Source of the DNA: Onthovicinus sp900555545
GTDB lineage: Bacteria > Bacillota > Clostridia > Oscillospirales > Acutalibacteraceae
Assembly: GCA_949296915.1 (NCBI GenBank)
Contig: CASFPX010000002.1
Span: 124,001 to 188,000, forward strand
DNA: 64,000 nucleotides
Direction of reading: 5' to 3'
The notes below the pieces were generated by a model, which was given only the letters and a program-made list of their open reading frames with translations, was not told where the DNA came from and ran no database searches. Within the stretch, counting starts at the first letter, position 1; the number at the start of each line of letters is the position of its first letter. Both the position numbers and the translations under genes were made by a program. Shown here in pieces: positions 32,922-40,767 of this stretch.

Positions 32922-33463
32922 TCCTTGCTCCCCCCTCGGTATACGGCCAGTTCCGTCTTGCCATATCGATAGCGTCGGTACAGAGCCAGCGAACCGGCCA
33001 TTTGCGGCAGTTCTTCCCGCTCCGGAAGTTCGCAGATAATCACGCCGTTTTCATCCATACAGGGTGCCACCGCCTCCAGCGCCCGCTGTAAGATTCCTTT
33101 GCCATAGGGCGGGTCAAGCAATGCAATATCGAATTTCTCCCCACGGTTGCGCACAAACATCAAACTGTCGGCATTATAGACCTCCGCTTGGGACGCCAGA
33201 CCCGTGTGCTCCAGATTTTCCTGAATGACAGCGGCCGCCCGCTTGTCGGAATCCACAAAGACCGCATTCGCCGCGCCGCGGCTGAGTGCTTCGATCCCGA
33301 GCTGGCCGGAACCGGCGAACATATCCAGAACGGTTCGGCCCTCCAGTTCAAACTGGATGATACTGAACAGCGCCTCCTTGACGCGGTCCGTTGTTGGACG
33401 GACATCGCGCCCTTCCAGCGTTTTCAGCCGCCGTCCCCGGGCGATACCGGTGATGACACGCAT
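32918..33463 (-). CDS. rsmD: 16S rRNA m2G966 methyltransferase RsmD
   Basis: A 181-residue Rossmann methyltransferase. MRVITGIARGRRL and RPTTDRVKEALFSII at the N-terminus, the SAM loop LDMFAGSGQLGIEALSRGA and the catalytic LLDPPYGKG are all diagnostic. It methylates G966 of 16S rRNA in the family. It is the first gene of the rsmD-coaD-coiled coil-GH27-ATP-grasp operon, with a promoter at 33497..33526. Confidence 0.95.
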   Translation of the reverse strand: MRVITGIARGRRLKTLEGRDVRPTTDRVKEALFSIIQFELEGRTVLDMFAGSGQLGIEALSRGAANAVFVDSDKRAAAVIQENLEHTGLASQAEVYNADSLMFVRNRGEKFDIALLDPPYGKGILQRALEAVAPCMDENGVIICELPEREELPQMAGSLALYRRYRYGKTELAVYRGGSKE

Positions 33464-33496
33464 TCACAGCGCCTCCCTTGTAACTAAATTCAGTTT

Positions 33497-33526
33497 ATTA
33501 TCTCATTTTCACTATTGTTTTGTCAA
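33497..33526 (-). promoter_or_regulatory. rsmD operon promoter
   Basis: A perfect TTGACA (33526..33521), an 18-bp spacer and GATAAT (33502..33497). Confidence 0.75.
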
Positions 33527-33528
33527 TA

Positions 33529-35367
33529 TTATGTTGCCGGATGATAAAAATTATATACAGCCTCGGCCGCACGCCGGCTCATTCCGTTCGCCGCCGTCAA
33601 TTCCTCTACCGAGGCGTTGGAAATCCTGCGCATGGTCTTGAAGTGGGACAGAAGCGCCTTGGCTCGCTTGGGTCCGATCCCCTCAATCTGTGTGAGTGCA
33701 CTGGCCAACGTACTGCGCGCATGGCTCTGATGGTGATAGGTAATGGCAAAGCGGTGCACCTCCTCCTGAATGGTGGAGACAAGTGTAAAGGCAGACCTCT
33801 TGTCATTTATCGCAATCTCGCCACCGTCCATCGCGATGGCCCGCGTACGGTGCTTGTCATCCTTGACCATACCGAAAAGCGGAATATTCAGACCGAATTT
33901 TTTCAGTACCGGCTCCACGGCGTGCATCTGGCCCTCGCCGCCGTCGAGCAGGATCAGATCCGGCAGCGTCCCGAATCCCTCCTGCCCCTGGTTTCGGTAG
34001 TACTCCTCAAAGCGCCGGGTGAGCACCTCGTTCATGGAGGCGTAATCATCCTGACCCGTAAAGCCCTTGATCTTAAAGCGGCGGTATGATTTTTTGTATG
34101 GCAGTCCGTCCTTAAAGACGACCATGCCCGCTACATTATCACTGCCCGCCGTGTGGGAGATATCGTAGCTCTCGATCCAGACGGGGGGCTTCTCCAGCCC
34201 AAGCAGGCGGGCAAGCTCGTCAAGCGCCGCCGTCTGGCGGCCGGTTGACCCATGCTTAAGCGCGAGCTTTTGCGCCGCATTGGACCGGCACATCTCTATC
34301 AGCTTGACCTGTTCCCCGCGCTGCGGGACAAAGAGCTCGACTTTTTTGCCGGCCTTCTCCCGCAGAAAGCGCTCCAATAACTCCGGATTCTCCGCCGGAC
34401 CATCCAGCGTGACACGCCGCGGAATATCCCGGCGCATGGAGTAGTACCGGGTGACAAGCTCGCGTCGCTGCTGCTCAAGCGTGCCCTCCGGCTCGTAGAA
34501 GAAGTGCTCACTGTCATATAGGCGGCTGTCTGAAAAGCGCATGACAACCAAGCAGTTTTCTTTTTCCCCCTGCGCGAGGGCGAACACATCCTGCTCCGTG
34601 ATGCCGGTGGCGACCACCTTCTGCTTTTCCGCAATCTTTTCCAGCGCGCGGATCCTGTCCCGCAGCTTGGCGGCGCGCTCAAAATCAAGGTTTTCAGCGG
34701 CCTCCTCCATCTCCTGCTGCATCTTTTTAGCGCTCGTATCCCCGCCGCGCAAAAAGTCCAGTGCCTCTCGGATGGACTGGTCATACTCCTCCTGGCCAAT
34801 TTTGCGTGCACAGGGGGCGGCACACTGGCCAATAAAGTAATTCAGGCAGGGGCGCCCCTTTCCAATATCGCGTGGGAAAATACGGGAGCACTGGGGCAGC
34901 TTGAAAATTTTCAGCGCCTCATCGACGGCACACGTCACCGCATAGGAACTCGTATAGGGGCCGATATACTCCGCCCCATCATCCAACTTCTGCTTGACAG
35001 CGCTGATCCTACGCCACTCCCCGCGCGTCACTTTGATATAATGATAGCCCTTGTCATCCTTGAGCAAAATGTTGTATTTAGGGGTATGCTGTTTGATCAG
35101 GCTGCACTCGAGCACAAGCGCTTCAAACTCACTATCCGTCAAAATATAATCAAAGTCGTCCACGTGATCGACCATCTTGCGCACCTTGATCGCATGGCCA
35201 TTCTGTGAACCGAAATACTGGCTCACGCGGTTTTTCAGCGCCTTTGCCTTGCCGATATAGATAATCTGCCCGGATTTGTCCTTCATAATGTAGACACCGG
35301 GTGTCAGCGGCAGGCTCATAGCTTTTCGGCGCAGATATTTAATTTTGGGATTTTTACTCTCTATCAC
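33529..35367 (-). CDS. uvrC: UvrABC system protein C
   Basis: Nucleotide-excision-repair endonuclease; 612 residues. Domains in order: GIY-YIG nuclease (PGVYIMKDKSGQIIYIGKAKALKNR), a Cys-rich region (GRPCLNYFIGQCAAPC), UVR domain (~200-235, ENLDFERAAKLRDRI), the UvrC RNase H-like domain (WIESYDISHTAGSDNVAGMVVF, DLILLDGGEGQ) and C-terminal helix-hairpin-helix (IEGIGPKRAKALLSHF). The GTG at 35367 is chosen because GGGAGGAGGGG lies 5 nt upstream; a longer frame runs into the ptsH terminator. No own promoter was seen, so it may depend on readthrough. Confidence 0.95.
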   Translation of the reverse strand: MIESKNPKIKYLRRKAMSLPLTPGVYIMKDKSGQIIYIGKAKALKNRVSQYFGSQNGHAIKVRKMVDHVDDFDYILTDSEFEALVLECSLIKQHTPKYNILLKDDKGYHYIKVTRGEWRRISAVKQKLDDGAEYIGPYTSSYAVTCAVDEALKIFKLPQCSRIFPRDIGKGRPCLNYFIGQCAAPCARKIGQEEYDQSIREALDFLRGGDTSAKKMQQEMEEAAENLDFERAAKLRDRIRALEKIAEKQKVVATGITEQDVFALAQGEKENCLVVMRFSDSRLYDSEHFFYEPEGTLEQQRRELVTRYYSMRRDIPRRVTLDGPAENPELLERFLREKAGKKVELFVPQRGEQVKLIEMCRSNAAQKLALKHGSTGRQTAALDELARLLGLEKPPVWIESYDISHTAGSDNVAGMVVFKDGLPYKKSYRRFKIKGFTGQDDYASMNEVLTRRFEEYYRNQGQEGFGTLPDLILLDGGEGQMHAVEPVLKKFGLNIPLFGMVKDDKHRTRAIAMDGGEIAINDKRSAFTLVSTIQEEVHRFAITYHHQSHARSTLASALTQIEGIGPKRAKALLSHFKTMRRISNASVEELTAANGMSRRAAEAVYNFYHPAT

Positions 35368-35407
35368 AGCGGCCCCTCCTCCCTGAAAAAAGGCGGATAA
35401 CAAAAAA

Positions 35408-35434
35408 GCACACTGCGAACGATCCGCAGTGTGC
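35408..35434 (-). terminator. Terminator after ptsH
   Basis: A perfect 10-bp stem GCACACTGCG / CGCAGTGTGC with a 7-nt loop, followed on the minus strand by TTTTTTG. Confidence 0.9.
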
Positions 35435-35449
35435 CTCTTTTCCAATCAT

Positions 35450-35713
35450 TTACTCCGCAAATCCAGACTCGACAAGCTTGACAAGGCCCTCAACGGCCTC
35501 CTCCTCATCGGAGCCACCGGCGATAATGCGGATCTTCATACCGCCCATGATACCGAGCGAAAGAACACCAAGCAGGCTCTTCGCATTGACGCGGCGCTCT
35601 TCCTTCTCCACCCAAATTGAGGACTTATATTCATTCGCCTTCTGGATAAAGAACGTGGCCGGACGGGCATGCAGACCCACTTGGTTCTGAACTGTAACAT
35701 CTTTAACGTACAT
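35450..35713 (-). CDS. HPr-family phosphocarrier protein
   Basis: An 87-residue HPr. GLHARPATFF carries the catalytic His15 (phosphate from enzyme I), and NAKSLLGVLSLGI carries Ser46, the HPr-kinase site that links HPr to CcpA-type catabolite control. A true PTS HPr is therefore likely; a Crh-type protein would lack His15. The ATG at 35713 is preceded by GGTGGGAG. It is transcribed from 35761..35788 and has its own terminator. No enzyme I gene is adjacent. Confidence 0.9.
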   Translation of the reverse strand: MYVKDVTVQNQVGLHARPATFFIQKANEYKSSIWVEKEERRVNAKSLLGVLSLGIMGGMKIRIIAGGSDEEEAVEGLVKLVESGFAE

Positions 35714-35760
35714 AATGTATCTCCCACCCAAAATCAAAATTGATAGCTGATTACTCACAT

Positions 35761-35788
35761 ATTATAGCACAAAACTTGTCTCCGTCAA
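35761..35788 (-). promoter_or_regulatory. HPr gene promoter
   Basis: TTGACG (35788..35783), a 16-bp spacer and TATAAT (35766..35761). Confidence 0.8.
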
Positions 35789-35883
35789 TGTTTATTTCCC
35801 GCATTTCCATCAAAACGCAAGAATTCGGCTACTATCCCAAAGTTGACCGTCCTATTGAATTCAGAATTTGTTCAATTTGGCGT

Positions 35884-35914
35884 GAATTTTTTTGTGAAAA
35901 TTAGAAAAAAATTC
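35884..35914. other. AT-rich inverted repeat downstream of trmD
   Basis: GAATTTTTTT, an 11-nt loop, then AAAAAAATTC: 10-bp perfect arms. It could end the SRP/trmD transcript as a U-rich hairpin, or be a protein-binding site. The surrounding 200 bp (35790-35996) is AT-rich and holds no gene I can support. Confidence 0.45.
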
Positions 35915-35996
35915 GTGCAAATCGTTGTGCACATCTTGGATTCTGTTGTTATTTTGCCTATAAACCACGTATAATTCCATACAATATGATCGGCCA

Positions 35997-36740
35997 TCAA
36001 TCCCCACTTTTTCCAAGGTTCAGTGACTCCAGATAGGCCCGGTCCGCCTCCGTCAGGGGAGCATTTTGCAACATGTCCGGGCGTTTTTGCAGGGTACGTT
36101 CCAACGATTTTTGGCGCCGCCATTTTTCAATATTGGCGTGGTGACCGGATAAGAGGACTTCCGGCACGCGGATCCCATTCCACAACTCCGGCCGGGTGTA
36201 CTGCGGATATTCCAGCAGGCCATTGTAGTGGCTCTCGAGCGTAAATGCATCCTCATTGGCAAGCACACCGGGCAGCATCCGGGCGACGGAATCGGCCAGC
36301 ATGAGGGCAGGCAACTCCCCGCCTGTGACCACAAAATCCCCGATGGAGATCTCCTCGTCCACCATACAGTCCAACACCCGCTCGTCTACCCCCTCATAGT
36401 GGCCGCACAGGATGGCAATATTGTCCAGCTGTGCCAGCTCCTTGACACGCTGCTGGTCGAGTTTTTTGCCCTGTGGGGACATGAAGATGCAGTGCGGAAC
36501 CGTGCCTAGCTCGTCACACAGGGAGACAAAGCAGTCATAGATCGGCTGCGCCTGCATGAGCATCCCAGTGCCGCCCCCATACGGAGCGTCGTCCACGCGG
36601 TTGTGCTTGTCATGCGTAAAGTACCGGATATCGCGCGCGTGGATCTCAAGCGCTCCGCGGCGCAGCGCTCTACCGATGATACTTTCGTTGAAAACGACCT
36701 CACACATATCCGGGAATAAGGTCATGATATCAATTCTCAT
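35997..36740 (-). CDS. trmD: tRNA (guanine37-N1)-methyltransferase TrmD
   Basis: A 247-residue SPOUT (knotted) methyltransferase that makes m1G37 and prevents frameshifting. Motifs: MRIDIMTLFPDM, DDAPYGGGTGMLM, LCGHYEGVDERV, EISIGDFVVTGGELPA (the knot SAM site) and LLSGHHANIEKWRR. The ATG at 36740 overlaps the rimM stop by 11 nt. It is the last gene of the ylxM-ffh-rpsP-khpA-rimM-trmD series; rplS, its usual partner, does not follow. Confidence 0.96.
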   Translation of the reverse strand: MRIDIMTLFPDMCEVVFNESIIGRALRRGALEIHARDIRYFTHDKHNRVDDAPYGGGTGMLMQAQPIYDCFVSLCDELGTVPHCIFMSPQGKKLDQQRVKELAQLDNIAILCGHYEGVDERVLDCMVDEEISIGDFVVTGGELPALMLADSVARMLPGVLANEDAFTLESHYNGLLEYPQYTRPELWNGIRVPEVLLSGHHANIEKWRRQKSLERTLQKRPDMLQNAPLTEADRAYLESLNLGKSGD

Positions 36741-37248
36741 TGTCAAAAATTCCTTTCAGCGGTGTGATAGTGATCTCCTCCGCCTCCGGCGAAACACGGC
36801 GCACCACATCCGGGATGGCGGGCAGCAGGTATTCCCGGCCGTCCGGCGCGAAGATGTGCCAGACATCGTTCGCACCCGTCTGAGAGACCTCCCGCAGTGT
36901 GCCGTAGAGATGCCCGTCCGACTCATCCACCACGCGGCAGCCGAGCAGATCCTCGATGAACCATTCATTCTCGCCGATACCGGATTCCCTGCGGTCCATA
37001 TACAGAATCCGCCCACGCAGGGTATTGGCCTCCTCCAAGCTATCCACACCCTCGAGCGCCAGCAGTGTGATATTCCCATGCGGCCGGCAGGAACGCACCC
37101 GCCGGCCCTCCCGGCCCTCATTGTCAAAATACAGGGTAGAAAAACGGCACAGATAATCCGGGCTGTCACACCACGGCTGCACACGCAATTCCCCGCGCAC
37201 ACCGTGGGTGGAGACGATTCGCCCAACCTGTAAATATCGCTTAACCAT
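36730..37248 (-). CDS. rimM: Ribosome maturation factor RimM
   Basis: A 172-residue two-domain protein that binds S19 and aids 30S head maturation. The N-terminal beta barrel has LQVGRIVSTHGVRGELRVQP, a hallmark; a PRC-barrel follows (ENEWFIEDLLGCRVVDE, LLPAIPDVVRRV). It lies 79 bp after khpA, with a terminator-like hairpin in the gap, and overlaps trmD. Confidence 0.94.
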   Translation of the reverse strand: MVKRYLQVGRIVSTHGVRGELRVQPWCDSPDYLCRFSTLYFDNEGREGRRVRSCRPHGNITLLALEGVDSLEEANTLRGRILYMDRRESGIGENEWFIEDLLGCRVVDESDGHLYGTLREVSQTGANDVWHIFAPDGREYLLPAIPDVVRRVSPEAEEITITPLKGIFDNEN

Positions 37249-37288
37249 CCGATTCCTCCGTCCTGAAAGTTCTGCCCGGGATCCCGGA

Positions 37289-37315
37289 CAAAAAAATCGG
37301 ACAGGCTGCTGCCCG
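37289..37315 (-). terminator. Terminator-like hairpin between khpA and rimM
   Basis: On the minus strand CGGGCAG-CAGC-CTGTCCG followed by ATTTTTTTG. The stem is short (7 bp, one G-T) but the T7 tract is strong. A palindrome, CCGGGATCCCGG, follows at 37276-37287. It probably gives partial termination, lowering rimM-trmD relative to rpsP. Confidence 0.6.
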
Positions 37316-37327
37316 CCCGAAATTCAA

Positions 37328-37570
37328 TTATTCATCAATTTCCACATTGATGCGCTCATCACGCGTGCCGGCCGCGGCGCGCATGACAACGCGAATCGCC
37401 TTCGCGATACGCCCCTGCTTGCCGATCACGCGCCCCATATCATCGGCGGCTACGCGCAGGTGATATGTAACTGTGCCGTCCTCCGACGGGGTGTCATCGA
37501 CTGTAACGGAAACGGCATCCTTATCATTGACAAGGCCGCATGCAATACTGCGCAAAAGCTCTTCCATCAT
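37328..37570 (-). CDS. khpA: KH-domain RNA-binding protein KhpA (YlqC)
   Basis: An 80-residue single KH domain with the GxxG loop in MGRVIGKQGRIAKAIRVVMR. It is an RNA-binding protein that partners KhpB/EloR in cell elongation control in some Firmicutes. Position right after rpsP is the norm for this family. GGAGG lies 9 nt before the first of two ATG codons. Confidence 0.92.
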   Translation of the reverse strand: MMEELLRSIACGLVNDKDAVSVTVDDTPSEDGTVTYHLRVAADDMGRVIGKQGRIAKAIRVVMRAAAGTRDERINVEIDE

Positions 37571-37588
37571 CTGAGAAAGCCTCCAACC

Positions 37589-37834
37589 TTATTTCACGAT
37601 GCCATTCTTGCGGAACAGTGCCTTAACGGTATCTGTGGGCTGCGCGCCGTTAGCAATCCACTTCTTAGCCTTCTCCTCATCAATCTTGACGACCTCCGGA
37701 TCCTCAACCGGATTGTAATAGCCGAGCTCCTCGATGAAGCGGCCATCACGCGGGAAGCGGGAATCCGCAACTACGATCCTGTAAAACGGTGCCTTCTTTG
37801 CGCCCATGCGGCGAAGCCTGATTTTAACTGCCAT
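37589..37834 (-). CDS. rpsP: 30S ribosomal protein S16
   Basis: 81 residues with the S16 signature VKIRLRRMGAKKAPFYRIVVADSRFPRDG at the N-terminus (first halves KIRLRRMGAKKAPFYRIV). YNPVEDPEVVKIDEEKAKKW and a short tail follow. GGAGG precedes the ATG. It is co-directional with ffh and khpA in the usual SRP/ribosome-maturation order. Confidence 0.97.
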   Translation of the reverse strand: MAVKIRLRRMGAKKAPFYRIVVADSRFPRDGRFIEELGYYNPVEDPEVVKIDEEKAKKWIANGAQPTDTVKALFRKNGIVK

Positions 37835-37904
37835 GTTAAATTACCTCCAAAAATATATCATTTTTACAATTTAGTATCATCACGCTTTGCGTGTCGATCA
37901 CAGA

Positions 37905-39236
37905 TTACTGCATCCCGCGCATCATCCGGCGCATCCGGCGGCGGGTGTCCTTGCCATTGACCTGCTTAAAGAGCTTTTGCATCTGGCGGTATTGGTTGAG
38001 CAGGCGGTTGACATCCTCCACCTTGGTGCCGCTGCCGGCGGCAATCCTGCGCTTGCGCTGGGGATTGATGATCTCCGGCTTTTCGCGCTCCTTACGCGTC
38101 ATGGACTGGATGATGACCTGCATCTTGTCAAAGGCGCTCTCATCAATATCCGAATCCTTGACCTTGCCGCCCAAGCCCGGGATCATGGCGATGGTGTCTT
38201 TGATGGAGCCCATCTTACGCAGCTGCTGAAGCTGGTCCAGCAGATCGTTGAGGTCGAACTTGTTGGCTCGGAAATTCCGTTCCATCTCCTCCGCGCGCTT
38301 GCGGTCGAGGGTCTGCTCCGCCTTCTCGATCAGGGAGAGCATATCGCCCATGCCGAGGATTCGGGAGGCCATCCGATCGGGATGGAAAACGTCCAGATCG
38401 CCGAGCTTCTCACCGGTGCCGACGAATTTGATCGGCTTACCCGTCACCGCACGAACGGAAAGCGCCGCGCCGCCGCGGGTGTCACCGTCAAGCTTGGTGA
38501 GCACCACGCCCGTAATGCCGAGTGCCTCATCAAAGGAGGCGGCCACATTCACGGCGTCCTGGCCGGTCATAGAATCGATCACCAGCAGGATCTCCGCAGG
38601 AGTGACCTCCGCCTTGATCCGTTTGAGCTCCTCCATCAGTTCCTCATCCACATGCAGCCGCCCCGCCGTATCCAGCAGGACATAGTCATAGCCCTGATCC
38701 TTGGCAAGCTTAACAGCCTCACGGGCAATGTGGACCGGATCTTCCTTGCCCATCTCAAAGACGGGAACACCGACCTTGCCGCCGACAACCTTCAACTGAT
38801 CGATCGCGGCGGGGCGGTAAACGTCGCACGCCACAAGCAACGGACGGTTGCCGTTATTCTTGAGCATCAGTGCGATCTTGGCGCTGTGCGTCGTTTTGCC
38901 GGAGCCCTGCAGGCCGCACATCATCACGACTGTGGGCGGGTGTGCCGCCGTCCTGATCCGCTCCGCCTTACCGCCCATCAGGGCGGTGAGCTCCTCATTG
39001 ACGATCTTGATGACCATCTGCGCTGGGGTCAGGCTCTCCATTACATGGGAACCGATGGCGCGCTCCGTCACGGAGTTGGTAAAGTCCTTGGCAACCTTGT
39101 AGCTGACATCTGCCTCCAGCAGGGCGAGACGCACCTCGCGCATGGCGCTCTTGACGTCGTTCTCAGTGAGCTTGCCCTTAGATCTTAATTTTTTAAACGC
39201 GGCCTCCAGCCGCTGGGAAAGGCCTTCAAACGCCAC
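37905..39236 (-). CDS. ffh: Signal recognition particle GTPase Ffh
   Basis: A 443-residue SRP54 protein. It has an N-terminal helical bundle (FEGLSQRLEAAFKKLRSKG), a G domain with GLQGSGKTTHSAKIA, LLDTAGRLHVDEELM, LTKLDGDTRGGAAL and the DARGG-like box, and a methionine-rich M domain (GLGGKVKDSDID to RRRMRRMMRGMQ) that binds SRP RNA and signal peptides. The start is GTG at 39236. It is placed 26 bp after ylxM and before rpsP. Confidence 0.97.
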   Translation of the reverse strand: MAFEGLSQRLEAAFKKLRSKGKLTENDVKSAMREVRLALLEADVSYKVAKDFTNSVTERAIGSHVMESLTPAQMVIKIVNEELTALMGGKAERIRTAAHPPTVVMMCGLQGSGKTTHSAKIALMLKNNGNRPLLVACDVYRPAAIDQLKVVGGKVGVPVFEMGKEDPVHIAREAVKLAKDQGYDYVLLDTAGRLHVDEELMEELKRIKAEVTPAEILLVIDSMTGQDAVNVAASFDEALGITGVVLTKLDGDTRGGAALSVRAVTGKPIKFVGTGEKLGDLDVFHPDRMASRILGMGDMLSLIEKAEQTLDRKRAEEMERNFRANKFDLNDLLDQLQQLRKMGSIKDTIAMIPGLGGKVKDSDIDESAFDKMQVIIQSMTRKEREKPEIINPQRKRRIAAGSGTKVEDVNRLLNQYRQMQKLFKQVNGKDTRRRMRRMMRGMQ

Positions 39237-39262
39237 AAAATCACCCCGGTCTGCTTAAAACA

Positions 39263-39625
39263 TCACTCGCGCAGGGACTGTGCGATCTCCTGAATGCGAA
39301 GAGAAGCGTCGTTGATATCGCGTGAGAGACCAAATTCCATATTGAGCGATCCGATCTTCTGCGCGCATTCGATGATCTCATCAAGTCCCGCACGCAACTG
39401 CTCAAAGCGCTTGGCCAAACCGAGATGCTCCTCCATATCGAACAGCTGTGTCTCCGCACGCTTGATGGCATCCCGCACGCCCTGACGCGTAATGTTCTCG
39501 TTCTCCGCAATCTCTGCAAGGGAAAGGTCATCATCATAGTAGTAGCTGATAAAATCCCGCTGCTTCTGCGTGAGCATTTCGCCATAAAAGTCCAGCAGCA
39601 TCGCAACCTCAAGATTCTTTGCCAT
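39263..39625 (-). CDS. ylxM: YlxM family HTH protein, SRP-associated
   Basis: A 120-residue sigma-70-region-4-like helix-turn-helix protein: LLDFYGEMLTQKQRDFISYYYDDDLSLAEIA is followed by the recognition helix region ITRQGVRDAIKRAETQL. It sits directly before ffh, as in other Firmicutes, where YlxM stimulates SRP function. It leads the operon from a consensus promoter, with a perfect palindrome in its 5' leader. Confidence 0.92.
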   Translation of the reverse strand: MAKNLEVAMLLDFYGEMLTQKQRDFISYYYDDDLSLAEIAENENITRQGVRDAIKRAETQLFDMEEHLGLAKRFEQLRAGLDEIIECAQKIGSLNMEFGLSRDINDASLRIQEIAQSLRE

Positions 39626-39649
39626 TCCCCTGCCCCCTATGCTCGTTTG

Positions 39650-39670
39650 TGTAAAGCACCTTGCTTTACA
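39650..39670. promoter_or_regulatory. Perfect palindrome in the ylxM leader
   Basis: TGTAAAGCA-CCT-TGCTTTACA, 9-bp arms. It begins just downstream of the -10, in the early transcribed region where an operator or an mRNA stem could control the operon. A 16/21 match occurs at 47926..47946. Confidence 0.55.
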
Positions 39671-39678
39671 GCCTACCC

Positions 39679-39707
39679 ATTATACTATAAACCCCGTGCC
39701 TTGTCAA
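39679..39707 (-). promoter_or_regulatory. ylxM-ffh operon promoter (consensus)
   Basis: TTGACA (39707..39702), exactly 17 bp, then TATAAT (39684..39679): a perfect sigma-A promoter, fitting high expression of the SRP/ribosome genes. Confidence 0.92.
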
Positions 39708-40112
39708 GGACAAAGAACACGAATTTTCCCGGATAAAATTGGGCAAAATTTCACAGGATACGACAGATTGTGCGGCGCATATGAACCCGCTCCCATATCT
39801 TGCATTTTGTCGCAATAAATTTTTTATAGCGGCCAATCAGTTTACCGTGGAGATGCATGATGTGTATTGCATCACACTATTCATTCCGTTTATCAATTTT
39901 TCATCAGATTTTACAAAAATCCACCTCTATTAGACATCGCTATTCGTTTAAATTGGCACTATTTATCTTAAGGAAGATTATAGTATAATAATCATAGAAT
40001 TTTATTATATTATTGAAATTTTATATAAAATATTCTCAATCCGATACGCTATATTTAAAAATCCGCATGCAGGTAGAACGTTTAATCTATTTCCAGATAT
40101 GGAGGGATTGTT

Positions 40113-40688
40113 ATGGCATCCGATCATCCGCATGTCAAACGCCGGTATCTGTGGTGTGCCAGACTTTTCGCGCTGGCTGTCCTGGTGGTGGAAGGTGTTT
40201 TGCAACTTTTGAATTTGACCGGTACTTACAACGCAGGTCCCCTATTAAAATACTGGGGCATCCCCGTGTGTACCACTTTATTCCTCTATCTTCTGACCCT
40301 ACTCCTTGCCGACATTTCGGATGGCAAGCGCGAACTTTTCGCATGGGGACTGGCAGTGTTTACCGCAGCCTTGTCCGGCTTATGCCCGTTTTTGGATAGC
40401 GGTATGCCACAGGTTGTCCTCGGTTTTGCAGGCGCTTTTCTCTTTGTTGGAACACTTATTCTTGGCATTGCGACACTCAGCCAGCGGATGGACGCCGCTT
40501 TTTATGTGAGCCTGTTGCTTTTATTGATCCTGTACGCATGGGGGTATGTATGGGGCATGTTCCTATGGGATACGCCGGCCGACGGGTTCCCGCTGGGGGA
40601 TCTGGTGCTGCTCCCACTGTCTCTGGCACTCTTTGTCACTGATATACGTGCGTGCTTTCTCCGCTCGGAGGCTCGGGCTCAAAAGTAG
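40113..40688 (+). CDS. Hypothetical integral membrane protein
   Basis: A 191-residue protein that I do not recognise. It has about six hydrophobic helices (LWCARLFALAVLVVEGVLQL near the start, VCTTLFLYLLTLLLA, WGLAVFTAALSGLCPF, VVLGFAGAFLFVGTLIL, FYVSLLLLLILYAWGYVWG, LVLLPLSLALFV), a basic N-terminus and a short polar C-terminus. GGAGGG precedes the ATG by 6 nt. It is a single-gene unit ending at the strong hairpin at 40724..40760. There is no signal as to substrate or partner. Confidence 0.75.
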   Translation: MASDHPHVKRRYLWCARLFALAVLVVEGVLQLLNLTGTYNAGPLLKYWGIPVCTTLFLYLLTLLLADISDGKRELFAWGLAVFTAALSGLCPFLDSGMPQVVLGFAGAFLFVGTLILGIATLSQRMDAAFYVSLLLLLILYAWGYVWGMFLWDTPADGFPLGDLVLLPLSLALFVTDIRACFLRSEARAQK

Positions 40689-40723
40689 GACGACAACAGT
40701 TTCACCACTCCAAAAACACAACA

Positions 40724-40760
40724 GCCCCGGGGCACGATCCAACGTGCCCCGGCGCTTTTT
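40724..40760. terminator. Terminator between the membrane-protein gene and the HAD gene
   Basis: CCGGGGCACG / CGTGCCCCGG with outer GC pairs and a 6-nt loop, followed on the plus strand by CTTTTTG. It also serves the convergent helicase-his-HAD operon. Confidence 0.85.
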
Positions 40761-40767
40761 GCCAAAT

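Larger units (their letters stand above)
39626..40112. other. 487-bp intergenic region, ylxM to the membrane-protein gene
   Basis: The left end holds the ylxM promoter and palindrome. The rest (39710-40112) is strikingly AT-rich compared with the flanks and has no frame with a ribosome site. A short inverted repeat, GATGCA / TGCATC, lies near 39853-39874. TATAAT-like strings around 39983-40020 are plentiful, but I could not match a -35 for the gene at 40113. Confidence 0.6.

Noticed and set aside
35872..36123. Minus-strand 83-codon frame at the trmD 3' end
   Set aside because: Overlaps trmD in another frame, lacks a ribosome site, and ends in the AT-rich spacer.
37887..39188. Plus-strand 433-codon frame opposite ffh
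   Set aside because: Shadow of Ffh; no start site, and His/Leu/Arg-rich composition typical of antisense frames.
39739..39933. 64-codon plus-strand frame in the AT-rich intergenic region
   Set aside because: TTG-type start without a ribosome site, and its start falls near the ylxM promoter on the other strand.
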